This document shows positions 53,626 through 64,000 of a stretch of 64,000 nucleotides of DNA, in pieces. Every line of letters begins with the position of its first letter. Position 1 is the first letter of the stretch. Position numbers and translations under genes: made by a program. The DNA comes from Bryoerythrophyllum caledonicum (Eukaryota > Streptophyta > Bryopsida > Pottiales > Pottiaceae). A model generated the notes under the pieces. That model was not told the origin of the DNA. It made no database searches and saw only the letters and a program-made list of their open reading frames with translations. The stretch is from NCBI GenBank assembly GCA_963971425.1, contig OZ020514.1, positions 24,664,602 through 24,728,601 on the forward strand, written 5' to 3'.

Positions 53626-53649
53626 CATGTTAATCTTGCAATTTGGATG

Positions 53650-56600
53650 CCTTTTTGGGCAGCAGGCAACGGGAAGCAAGAAATGCGGAGAGGACAACGG
53701 ATAGCGGACAGCGAAGAGCGGACAACAAATAGCGTACAGCGAATAGCAAACGGCGCACAACAAGCAGCGGGCAGCAGACAACGAACAGCGCACAGCAAGC
53801 AACGGGCAGCAGACAACGAACAGCGCAAAGCGGACAACGGACAACGAACAATGAACAACAGACAACGGATAGCGGACAGTGGACAGCGGACAGCGGACAG
53901 CGGATAGCGGATAGCGGACAGCGCACAACGGACAGTGGACAACGGACAACGGGCAACGAACAACGGACAGCGGACAGCGGACACCAAACATCGGACATCG
54001 GAGACCGCATAGCGGATAGCAGAGAGTAGACAGCGGACAACGCAGAGCAGACATTGGACACCAGACATAGGACAACACACAACGAATAGGAGATAGCAGA
54101 CAACGGAAAGCCGACAGCGCATAGCGGACATTGCACATTGGAGACCGCATAGCGGATTGCGGGCAACGAACACCAGATAGCGGACAGCAAACTACAGACA
54201 ACGGACTGCGAATTGCGTACAGTAAGTAGCGCATAGCGCACAACGGGCAGCGCGCGGCGGACAGCGCATACTGGATAGCGCACGACGGACAACACACAAC
54301 GAACAGCCCACAACGGACAACGGAGAGCGCACATCGGACACCGGACACCGGACATTGGAGAGCGGACCGTAGAGAAGAGACTACGAATAGCAGATAGCGA
54401 ACATGGGACAATCGACAGCCGATAGGGGATAACGAATAGCGGACAACAGATAGGAGACAGCGGACAGCGGACAGCGGACAGCGGACAGCGGACAGCGGAC
54501 AGCGGACAGCGGACAGCGGACAGCGGACAGCGGACAGCGGACAGCGGACAGCGGACAGCGGACAGCGGACAGCGGACAGCGGACAGCGGACAGCAGACAG
54601 CAGACAGCGGACAGCGGACAGCAGACAACGGACAACGGACAGCGGATAGCGGACAACGGACAACGGACAGCAGACAGCGGACAGCCGACAGCGGACAGCC
54701 GACAGCGGACAGCGGACAGCGGACAGCGGACAACCGACAGCGGACAACCGACAGCGGACAGCGGACAACAGACAACGGACAACGGACAACGGACAACGGA
54801 CACCGGACAACGGACAACGGACAACGAACGACGGACACAGGACAACGGACAACGGACACCGGACAACGGACACCCGACAACAGACACCGGACAACGGACA
54901 ACGGACAACGGACGACGGACACATGACAACGGACAACGGACAACGGACAACGGACAACGGACAACGGACAACGGACAACGGACACCGGACAACGGACACC
55001 GGACAACGGACAACGGACACCGGACACCGGACACCGCACAACGGACACCGCACAACGAACATCGGATAACGGACACCGCACAACGGACACCGCACAACGG
55101 ACACTGCACAACGGACAACAGACAACGGACACCGGACAACGGACATCGGACAACGGACACCGGACAACGGACACCGGACAACAGACAACGGACAACGGAC
55201 AACGGACACCGGACACCGGACACCGCACAACGGACACCGGACAACGGACACCGGACACCGGACAACGGACAACGGACAACGGACAACGGACACTGGACAA
55301 CGGACAACGGACAACGGACAACGGACACCGGACAACGGACACCGGACAACGGACACCGAACAACAGACACCGGACAACGGACACCGGACACCAGACTACG
55401 GACAACGGACAACGGACACCGGACAACGGACACCGCACAACGGACACCGGACAACGGACAATGGACAACAGACAACGGACAACGGACAACGGACAACGGA
55501 CAACGGACAACGGACAACGGACACTGGACAACGGACACCGGACAACGGGAACGGACACCGGACAACGGACAACGGACAACAGACAACGGACACCGAACAA
55601 CGGACACCGGACAACGGACAACGGACACCGGACAACGAACACCGGACAACGGACACCGGACAACGGACACCGGACACTGGACAACAGACAACGGACAACG
55701 GACAGCGGACAACGGACACCGCACAACGGACACCGGACAACGGACACCGGACAACGGACAACAGACAACGGACAACGGACAACGGACAACGGACAACGGA
55801 CAACGGACAACGGACAACGGACAACGGACAACAGACAACGGGCAACGATCAACGGACAACGGACACCGGACAACGGACAACGGACAACAGACACTGGACA
55901 ATGGACAACGGACAACGGGAACGGACACCGGACAACGGACAACGGACAACGGACACCGGACAACAGACACTGGACAACGGACAACGGACACCGGACAACG
56001 AACACCGGACAACGGACACCGGACAACGGACACCGGACAACGGACAACGGACAACGGACACCGGACAACGGACAACGGACAACGGACAACGGACAATGGA
56101 CAATGGACACCGAACAACGGACAACGGACACCGGACACCGGACACCGGACACCGGACACCGGACACCGGACACCGGACACCGGACACCGGACACCGGACA
56201 CCGGACACCGGACACTGGACACCGGACACCGGACACCGGATACCGGACAACGGACACCGCACACCGGACACCGGACAATGGACACCGCACAACGGACACC
56301 GCACAACGGACACCGCACAACGGACACTGCACAACGGACACCGCACAACGGACAACGAACAACGGACATCGGACAACGGACAACGGACAACGGACAACGG
56401 ACAACGGACAACGGACAACGGGAATGGACACCGGTCAACGGACACCGGCTAACGGACACCGGACACTGGACAACGGACACTGGACAACGGACACCGGACA
56501 ACGGACAACTGACACCGGACACCGGACAACGGACAACGGACAACGGACAACGGACACTGGACAACGGACAACGGACAACGGACAACGGACACCGGACAAC

Positions 56601-59395
56601 GGACACCGGACAACGGACACCGAACAACAGACACCGGACAACGGACACCGGACACCAGACTACGGACAACGGACAACGGACACCGGACAACGGACACCGC
56701 ACAACGGACACCGGACAACGGACAATGGACAACAGACAACGGACAACGGACAACGGACAACGGACAACGGACAACGGACAACAGACAACGGACAACGGAC
56801 ACTGGACAACGGACACCGGACAACGGGAACGGACACCGGACAACGGACAACGGACAACGGACAACGGACACCGAACAACGGACACCGGACAACGGACAAC
56901 GGACACCGGACAACGAACACCGGACAACGGACACCGGACAACGGACACCGGACACTGGACAACAGACAACGGACAACGGACAGCGGACAACGGACACCGC
57001 ACAACGGACACCGGACAACGGACACCGGACAACGGACAACAGACAACGGACAACGGACAACGGACAACGGACAACGGACAACGGACAACGGACAACGGAC
57101 AACGGACAACAGACAACGGGCAACGATCAACGGACAACGGACACCGGACAACGGACAACGGACAACAGACACTGGACAATGGACAACGGACAACGGGAAC
57201 GGACACCGGACAACGGACAACGGACAACGGACACCGGACAACAGACACTGGACAACGGACAACGGACACCGGACAACGAACACCGGACAACGGACACCGG
57301 ACAACGGACACCGGACAACGGACAACGGACAACGGACACCGGACAACGGACAACGGACAACGGACAACGGACAATGGACAATGGACACCGAACAACGGAC
57401 AACGGACACCGGACACCGGACACCGGACACCGGACACCGGACACCGGACACCGGACACCGGACACCGGACACCGGACACCGGACACCGGACACTGGACAC
57501 CGGACACCGGACACCGGATACCGGACAACGGACACCGCACACCGGACACCGGACAATGGACACCGCACAACGGACACCGCACAACGGACACCGCACAACG
57601 GACACTGCACAACGGACACCGCACAACGGACAACGAACAACGGACATCGGACAACGGACAACGGACAACGGACAACGGACAACGGACAACGGACAACGGG
57701 AATGGACACCGGTCAACGGACACCGGCTAACGGACACCGGACACTGGACAACGGACACTGGACAACGGACACCGGACAACGGACAACGGACACCGGACAC
57801 CGGACAACGGACAACGGACAACGGACAACGGACACTGGACAACGGACAACGGACAACGGACAACGGACACCGGACAACGGACACCGGACAACGGACACCG
57901 AACAACAGACACCGGACAACGGACACCGGACACCAGACTACGGACAACGGACAACGGACACCGGACAACGGACACCGCACAACGGACACCGGACAACGGA
58001 CAATGGACAACAGACAACGGACAACGGACAACGGACAACGGACAACGGACAACGGACAACGGACAACGGACAACGGACACTGGACAACGGACACCGGACA
58101 ACGAACACCGGACAACGGACACCGGACAACGGACACCGGACAACGGACAACGGACAACGGACACCGGACAACGGACAACGGACAACGGACAACGGACAAT
58201 GGACAATGGACACCGAACAACGGACAACGGACACCGGACACCGGACACCGGACACCGGACACCGGACACCGGACACCGGACACCGGACACCGGACACCGG
58301 ACACCGGACACCGGACACCGGACACCGGACACTGGACACCGGACACCGAACACCGGATACCGGACAACGGACACCGCACACCGGACACCGGACAATGGAC
58401 ACCGCACAACGGACACCGCACAACGGACACCGCACAACGGACACTGCACAACGGACACCGCACAACGGACAACGAACAACGGACATCGGACAACGGACAA
58501 CGGACAACGGACAACGGACAACGGACAACGGACAACGGGAATGGACACCGGTCAACGGACACCGGCTAACGGACACCGGACACTGGACAACGGACAACGG
58601 ACACCGGACAACGGACAACGGACACCGGACACCGGACAACGGACAACGGACAACGGACAACGGACAACGGACAACGGACAACGGACACCGGACAACGAAC
58701 ACCGGACAACGGACACCGGACAACGGACACCGGACAACGGACAACAGACAACGGACACTGGACACCGAACAACGGACAACGGACAACGGACACCGGACAC
58801 CGGACACCGGACACCGGATACCGGACAACGGACACCGCACAACGGACACCGGACAACGGACACCGGACAACGGACACCGGACAAAGGACACCGCACAACG
58901 GACACCGGACAAAGGACACCGCACAACGGACACTGCACAACGGACACCGCACAACGGTCAACGAACAACGGACACCGGACAACGGACAACGGACACCGGA
59001 CAACGGACAACCGACAACGGACAACGGACACCGGACAACGGACACTGGACAACGGACAACGGTCAACGGACAACGGACAACGGACAACGGACATCGGACA
59101 CCGGACAACGAACACCGCACAACGGACACCGCACAACGGACACCGTACAACGGACACCGCACAACGGACAACGGACAACGGACAACGGCCAACGGACACC
59201 GGACAACGGACAACGGACAACGGACAACGGGAATGGACACCGGTCAACGGACACCGGCTAACGGACACCGGATACTGGACAACGGACACTGGACAATGGA
59301 CACCGGACAACGGATACCGGGCAACGGACACCGGACAACGGACACCGGACAACGGACAACGGACACGGGACAACAGGCACCGGACATCGGGTTGC
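53650..59395. repeat. Heptanucleotide minisatellite array GGACAVC, 5.7 kb
   Basis: An almost unbroken array of 7-mers differing mainly at position 6: GGACAGC dominates the first ~1.1 kb (about 19 perfect copies at 54460-54593), while GGACAAC and GGACACC dominate the rest. The first part (53650-54450) is the most degenerate. Occasional GGGAAT or GGGAAC 6-mers shift the phase. Because 7 is not divisible by 3, three units (21 bp) repeat the codon pattern, so every frame on a strand reads the same cyclic heptapeptide (TTDNGQR-like on plus, VVRCPLS-like on minus) without stops. The long open frames (up to about 1390 codons) are therefore artefacts of composition. There is one CpG per unit. Confidence 0.97.
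55142..59229. repeat. Higher-order repeats within the heptamer array
   Basis: The marker GGGAATGGACACCGG occurs at 56420, 57698, 58537 and 59229. The first two intervals (about 55142-56419 and 56420-57697) are 1278 bp and share a near-identical order of A- and C-type heptamers; the next are 839 and 692 bp with internal deletions. Confidence 0.88.
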
Positions 59396-59397
59396 GG

Positions 59398-60555
59398 AGC
59401 AAGTGGCAGAGACAAGCCCATCTACTATGCTAGCTGGATGATGATCAGAGCGGAGAGGAACTACACTGCCACCGAGTGTCAGGCTTTGGCAGTGGTGTAA
59501 GAAGTATGAAGTTCTGCCATTACCTCTTTGGAGAGAAGATGGTCTTCTAGACCGACCATGTCTCACTGAAGTACCTCGTGAACAAGCCTGACCTTTCAGG
59601 GAGGATTGCTCGCTGGATACTTCTACTTCAAGAGTTTAACTATGAGATTAGAGTCAAATCCGGCAAGGCCAACCAAAATGCAGACTATCCGTCTCGACAA
59701 CCAAGGTCGAAGAGCACCGACGACCTCAAAATAGAGTTTCCCGATGAATTCCCGGGCTCAACATCGGATTCGAGCCTGGAGGACAGCACAGATCTAAACC
59801 CGGACATCCTTTAGAAATGCTCTGCCGAACAACATCAATCCGAGCCAAGCGCTGAGTGTAAGTAGGAAAGTCACGCCGAAGATGAATGGCAGACCAGGGA
59901 AGACGAATCAATCTTCCAAACGGAGCCCGATGAAGAATCCGCGTATAAGGACATCTGAACCTACCTCTTTGATCACATGTACTCGGAAGGGTGGAGTAGA
60001 GAGGAGAAGGCCGTATTCTAGCATAAGGTAGCTCGTTACACCCTCATTGAAGGGATCCTCTTTAAGTGTGGACCCGATGAGAAGTTAAGATGGTGTTTAG
60101 AGCTAAAGGAGAGAAGACCTGTCATCCGTACCCTACACGATGACCCTGCTGGAGGACACTTTGCCGTGATGAGCACAATGGAGCGGATCCAAGCGGCGGG
60201 GTACTGGTGGCAGCATCTCCAGTGGGACATAAAACACTTTGTTCAAGGTTGCGGCTCATGCCAACGTATCGGCAATCCGGCCACCCAGAACGTTCGGCCT
60301 TTACCTCCTATCATTCCCTTAGCACCATTCAAAAAATGGGGAATAGACTTCATCGGCCCTATTTTTTAGGTGAGCAAGAACATGAGTAAATACATCATCC
60401 TAGCAACGGATTACGCCTCCAACTGGGTCAAAGCCTGAGAGAGCAGGAGGAATGAGGCCAACACTTTTACAACCTTCCCCTTTGAACAAATATGTACGAA
60501 GTTTGGTCACCCCCTTGAGATTGTTAGTAATAGACAGGGTTGTCATAACGGACGG
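59398..60555 (+). mobile_element. Second Ty3/Gypsy fragment: RNase H to integrase
   Basis: Directly after the array comes KPIYYASWMM...AERNYTATECQALAVV (second half of RNase H). After a frameshift, GEKMVF-TDHVSLKYLVNKP follows, then LSGRIARWILLLQEFNYEIR. A linker leads to the integrase zinc finger (HDDPAGGHF, YWW, GCGSCQRIG at about 60137-60275) and WGIDFIGPIF with the first catalytic Asp, then a stop at 60367. The second Asp is changed (IVSNRQG). It breaks off near 60555. The N-terminal half of RNase H and all of RT are missing. This is a different Gypsy lineage from the one at 22-27 kb. Confidence 0.85.
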
Positions 60556-60741
60556 GTTCAAGTGATCCGACGAGACAACCGGACGGACGGTCCGGACGGT
60601 TCATACATATTGCCTGAAGTGCTCCCAGTAATTTTTTGAAGGTAATAAACTTTTATTGTGATGGCCACGTCACATTCAGACTTGTCACACCACCGTGGCA
60701 CTAGGGCGGAGACGTCCTCGCCCCTAAATGGTACAGGCGAA

Positions 60742-60965
60742 GACATCCTCGCCCCTCCCCGCCTAAATTTGGAATCAGAATCTTTAAACGGTCATATCTC
60801 ACTCAAAAAAAGTCCAAATTAAGCGCGTGATATGTTTTCTGGAATCTACAAAAAACTTAGATGTCAAAACACACCTCAAACGCTTAATCTGGGCTATTTT
60901 TGAGTGAGTTATAACCATTCAAACGTTCTAACTCTTAAATTAGGCAGGGAAGGGGCAGGGACGTC
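60742..60965. repeat. Fold-back element 1 (two ~84-bp arms, ~55-bp loop)
   Basis: The left arm (60742-60825; CCTCGCCCCTCCCCGCCTAA..., CACTCAAAAA, AATTAAGCG) is the imperfect reverse complement of the right arm (60881-60965; CGCTTAATCTGGGC, TTTTTGAGTG, TTAGGCAGGGAAGGGGCAGGG). GC-rich outer ends, AT-rich inner arms. Confidence 0.85.
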
Positions 60966-61021
60966 TCCGCCCCTAAATGGTAAGGGCGGAGAAATCCCCG
61001 CCCCTAAATGGCAAGCGCCGA

Positions 61022-61245
61022 GACGTCCTTGCCCCTCCCCGCCTAATTTTGGAATCAAGATCTTTGAACGGCCATACCTCACTCAAAAATAGTCCAAATT
61101 AAGCGCATGATATGTTTTTTGGCATCTACAAAAAATTTAGATGTCAAAACACACCTCAAACGCTTCATTTAGACTATTTTTGAGTGAGTTATGTCCATCT
61201 AAACTTTACGACTCCAAAAATAGGCGGGGAAGGGGCGGGGACGTT
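61022..61245. repeat. Fold-back element 2, tandem copy of element 1
   Basis: Same arms and loop as 60742-60965 (left 61022-61105, right 61161-61245). They are separated by CCCCTAAATGG-containing GC-rich spacers (about 60700-60740 and 60966-61021). Confidence 0.85.
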
Positions 61246-61271
61246 AGGGGCGGAGACGTGAGGGCGAGGAC

Positions 61272-62010
61272 TCAACCCTTTGAAGGTTGTAGAGGAACAA
61301 AGTTGGGCAAACTCCATTCTCGCCTTGGCAAGGGCCTTCCTCCTTCCCATGCGTTGGAGAAACGATATTTTTAATGTAAATTTAGTTTTACTTCCCACTT
61401 CTAGGAAATGACATGATTGTCGTGATGATTAAGGAATGCAAAGATCTTGCCGGAACCAAATATAGCGGCTCTTTGCTTTAAATTATTCTATTGGACTTGA
61501 ATTAGGAGAAGAAGAAGAACTACGGTCTTCCAATGGGACCGGCGTGAATGTAGTGTTTATTCATTCTCTTCACTAAGCATATGGCCACGGGACATAGGCT
61601 AGTGTATATAGAACTATTTCCCCCTCTCGAGGATAAACACTTTTCTACACTAAGTGCTTCCCTACACTAATTGCATTAAAGATAACCTACATGTCATCTC
61701 CCCCAAGGGCTTTGTGGGTCCCCATACAACGAGGCCGTGGGACCTCCCACCATAATTGGGTGGACTATGATGGTACTTGAATTAGAATGTTGTATTACGC
61801 TACAAACAACAAATTCTTTTTGACATTTTCAAAGAAGGTAATATTCTTTGCATAAGTGAAACCTCCTTTATTATCGACGGACAAATACCATTGAGCAATG
61901 TAGTTTTAATGTAAAAATGTGTTCTTAAATGACCCATCTTAAGGTCATATTCAAATTTATGAAGCATAATGTCAAATCATCCAATGTCCATATATCCCTT
62001 GTGTAACAAC
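61272..62010. repeat. Long direct repeat, copy 1 (about 740 bp)
   Basis: Begins TCAACCCTTTGAAGGTTG and ends CCCTTGTGTAACAAC. It matches 62744-63486 along its whole length with scattered differences and small indels. No TG...CA ends, so it is not a clear LTR. Short frames (for example FEGCRGTKLGKLHSRLGKGL) appear in both copies, but nothing suggests a gene. Confidence 0.88.
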
Positions 62011-62743
62011 TCCTTTGGAACAATCCACAAATTACTCTTCATAACCGTAGGGTCGATGAAATACATATCTTTAAATTGTTGGGGTTATGATTATTTATCA
62101 CCTAATTCAATCATAAAGAAAGATGATGCATTTAAAAGCATTCTCTAAAGGCCACAATGTTCCAAAGTCAAAGTGGTTCTCTCACAACACTTCTTATCAA
62201 ATGGTGATAATTTAACTTTAAATTGATTAAACCTTGCAAAGGTTAGATGAAACTCCAAAAGGCTTTGCTTCTAAGAGTGACACCTTCGAAAGGTCACATT
62301 AAACATGTCTATTGTAAAAGCAATGGATGTAGGGGAGAGACACACGACCAAATGTTTTTTAGTATACATATAGATGTACAAACAATATAAATGTGAATAG
62401 AAGCTCTAGTAAAATTTCTAGCAATATAGAACATAACTATTAACTTCTTTCTTGAAATCATGTCTATATACAATAACCACAGAACTTTGTATGGTTTGTA
62501 TGAAATTCTTTTTTTAAATAAATATAATTTGGACGTTGTTTTGTAATATATATATGTCGTATTTATAAATTGGGAATGTCAATTTCTTTATGTTCAAATG
62601 GAAACTATTACATTTCATTTTTAATATTTGTTGCTCTTCAAATATGTATTATATTTGGAACATAGAGAATTTATTTTTACATCGATGTTAAATGGTTTCA
62701 CTTCTAGTTCTCTAACACGTGCAGACTATTTGATTTCAAAATT
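62011..62743. other. Spacer between the 740-bp repeats
   Basis: 733 bp of AT-rich sequence; no domain or primer-binding-site-like motif was recognised. Confidence 0.5.
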
Positions 62744-63486
62744 TCAACCCTTTGAAGGTTGTAGAGGAACAAAGTTGGGCAAACTCCATTCTCGCCTTGG
62801 CAAAGGCCTTCCTCCTTCCCATGCGTTGGAGAACTATATTTTTATTGTAAATTTAGTTTTCCTTCCAACTTCTAGAGAAGGATATAATTGCCGTGATGAT
62901 TGAGGAATGCCTAGATCTTGTCGGAACCAAATATAGCGGCTATTTGTTTTATATGGTGCCATTGGACTTGCGAAGATGAAGAAGAAGAAGAAGAACTACG
63001 GTCTTATAATGGGACCGGCGTGATTGTAGTGTTTGTTCATTCTCTTCACTAAGCATATGGCCACGGGACATAGGCTAGTGTATATAGAACTACTTCCCCT
63101 TCTTGAGGATAAACACTTTTCTACTCTAAGTGCTTCTCTACACTAATTGCATTAGAGACAACCGAAATTTGATCTGCCCCAAGGACTTTGTGGGTTCCCA
63201 TACAACGGAGCCGTGGAACCTTCTACTATAATTGGGTGGACTATGGTGGTACTTGAATTAGAATGTTGTATTACGCTGTAAACAACAAAGTATTTTTGAC
63301 ATTTTCAAAGAAGGTAATATTCTTTGCACAAGTAAACCCTCCTTTATTATCGATGGACAAATATCATTGAGCAATATAGTTTTAATTTAAAGATGTGTTC
63401 TTAAATGACTTATCTTAAAGTCATATTCAAATTTATGAAGCGTATTTTTGAATCATCCAATGTCCATATATCCCTTGTGTAACAAC
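62744..63486. repeat. Long direct repeat, copy 2 (about 740 bp)
   Basis: See copy 1 at 61272. Starting offset about 1472 bp. Confidence 0.88.
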
Positions 63487-64000
63487 ACTATAGCTTTAAT
63501 TTACAAAGGAATTACGCAACTTAACTTTAGAAAGGAATTATTTAATTATGCAATGAGAGGGAAATATATAAATCCCCAAACATAAGGGGTTGTGTAAGCT
63601 TCTAACCACGGAGGAAATATACAAGGTACCCAACAATAGAATGTTGCATGAGTGCCCCACAATAAATACCCTCTTTTCATCCATTGAGAAATAGTGAGAA
63701 CCTAAATCAGTAGAATCTACCATTCAAATGTTGTACCTATTTCATGATATTTTGTTTGTACCAATTACATAATTTTTTGACATTATATCTAATTATATAT
63801 TACTTATAACCATATTTCACACTTTAAAAGCAATGTGTGCTACATATAACTTTCTTTATAAAATTTATCCTAAGTGAATATATTTTCCCCTATTTCTTTA
63901 TCATACGTAGTTTCTACAATTTTTGCCAGTGGCCCCTTCGAGATTACATTTTTTTTCCAACTTCTCCAAAAAGTGAAAACATGTTTAACTTGGGTTAAAA
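63487..64000. other. AT-rich end of window, nothing recognised
   Basis: No supported feature. Confidence 0.4.

Noticed and set aside
52904..53626. 240-codon minus-strand frame
   Set aside because: Most of it reads through the AGAGAGTTGCGC repeat on the opposite strand; composition-driven.
53146..59500. Very long open reading frames on both strands (up to about 1390 codons, Cys-rich or Asn/Gln/Arg-rich heptapeptides)
   Set aside because: They follow necessarily from a stop-free 7-bp repeat; all frames are open, so openness is not evidence of coding. The apparent fusion to RNase H at 59400 is explained the same way.
61180..61375. Frame with FEGCRGTKLGKLHSRLGKGL, repeated at 62740-62903
   Set aside because: It is shared only because the DNA repeat is duplicated; differences do not favour synonymous sites, and there is no further coding extension.

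Overview
The window looks like repeat-dominated nuclear DNA from a plant-lineage eukaryote (a streptophyte: charophyte alga, bryophyte or early vascular plant is the best fit). The reasons are a chromodomain-bearing Ty3/Gypsy relic that carries a cytosine-5 methyltransferase domain, known from charophytes; telo-box-like CCCTAAA motifs; GT-AG introns inside transposon genes; and no ordinary host gene I can recognise. Nearly every coding trace is broken by stops or frameshifts, so most genes are called pseudogenes. The species cannot be fixed from the sequence.

Main result: three related but divergent copies of a large DNA-transposon-like element family. Copy B (27797-43916, 16.1 kb) is complete. 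It has near-identical 27/28-bp terminal inverted repeats and a 5-bp ACATA target duplication, and it sits inside a ~200-bp satellite unit whose uninterrupted neighbour shows the empty site. Its left half, on the minus strand, carries four FCP1-like genes and a long gene joining a ParB/DGQHR-like 'GQH' motif to a degenerate DNA-methyltransferase-like C-terminus. Its right half, on the plus strand, carries a 229-aa protein with two similar modules, a transposon protein with the GHTHEDID (DUF7869-type) motif, and a small acidic protein. A telo-box-containing divergent promoter region lies between the halves. Copy A (about 0.8-18 kb) is older and disrupted. Its DUF7869 gene is split by a 2495-bp solo-LTR-like insertion with a TGTTC target duplication. 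Copy C (about 45.5-52.5 kb) keeps the left half only.

Each copy is peppered with its own family of short palindromes: TTTAGCTCGA-S-TCGAGCTAAA in A, GTCGGCTGSCAGCCGAC in B, and TTATCCTCGA-S-TCGAGGATAA in C. In B they fall almost exclusively between genes or inside introns, about one per gene or exon boundary. Two palindrome-bearing introns in B's DUF7869 gene are absent from copy A. One intron of the methyltransferase-like gene is at the same residue in B and C but carries B's palindrome in one and C's in the other.

Other layout: 5.1-12 kb is non-coding AT-rich DNA with tandem repeats and palindrome clusters; 18-22 kb holds tandem repeats and unrecognised sequence; 22-27.6 kb is a decayed Gypsy element (protease, cytosine methyltransferase, RT, RNase H, integrase, chromodomain); 53.2-59.4 kb is a 5.7-kb heptanucleotide array (GGACAAC/GGACACC/GGACAGC) with higher-order repeats; 59.4-60.6 kb is a second Gypsy fragment starting exactly where the array ends; 60.7-61.25 kb holds two tandem fold-back hairpins; 61.27-63.5 kb holds two ~740-bp direct repeats.
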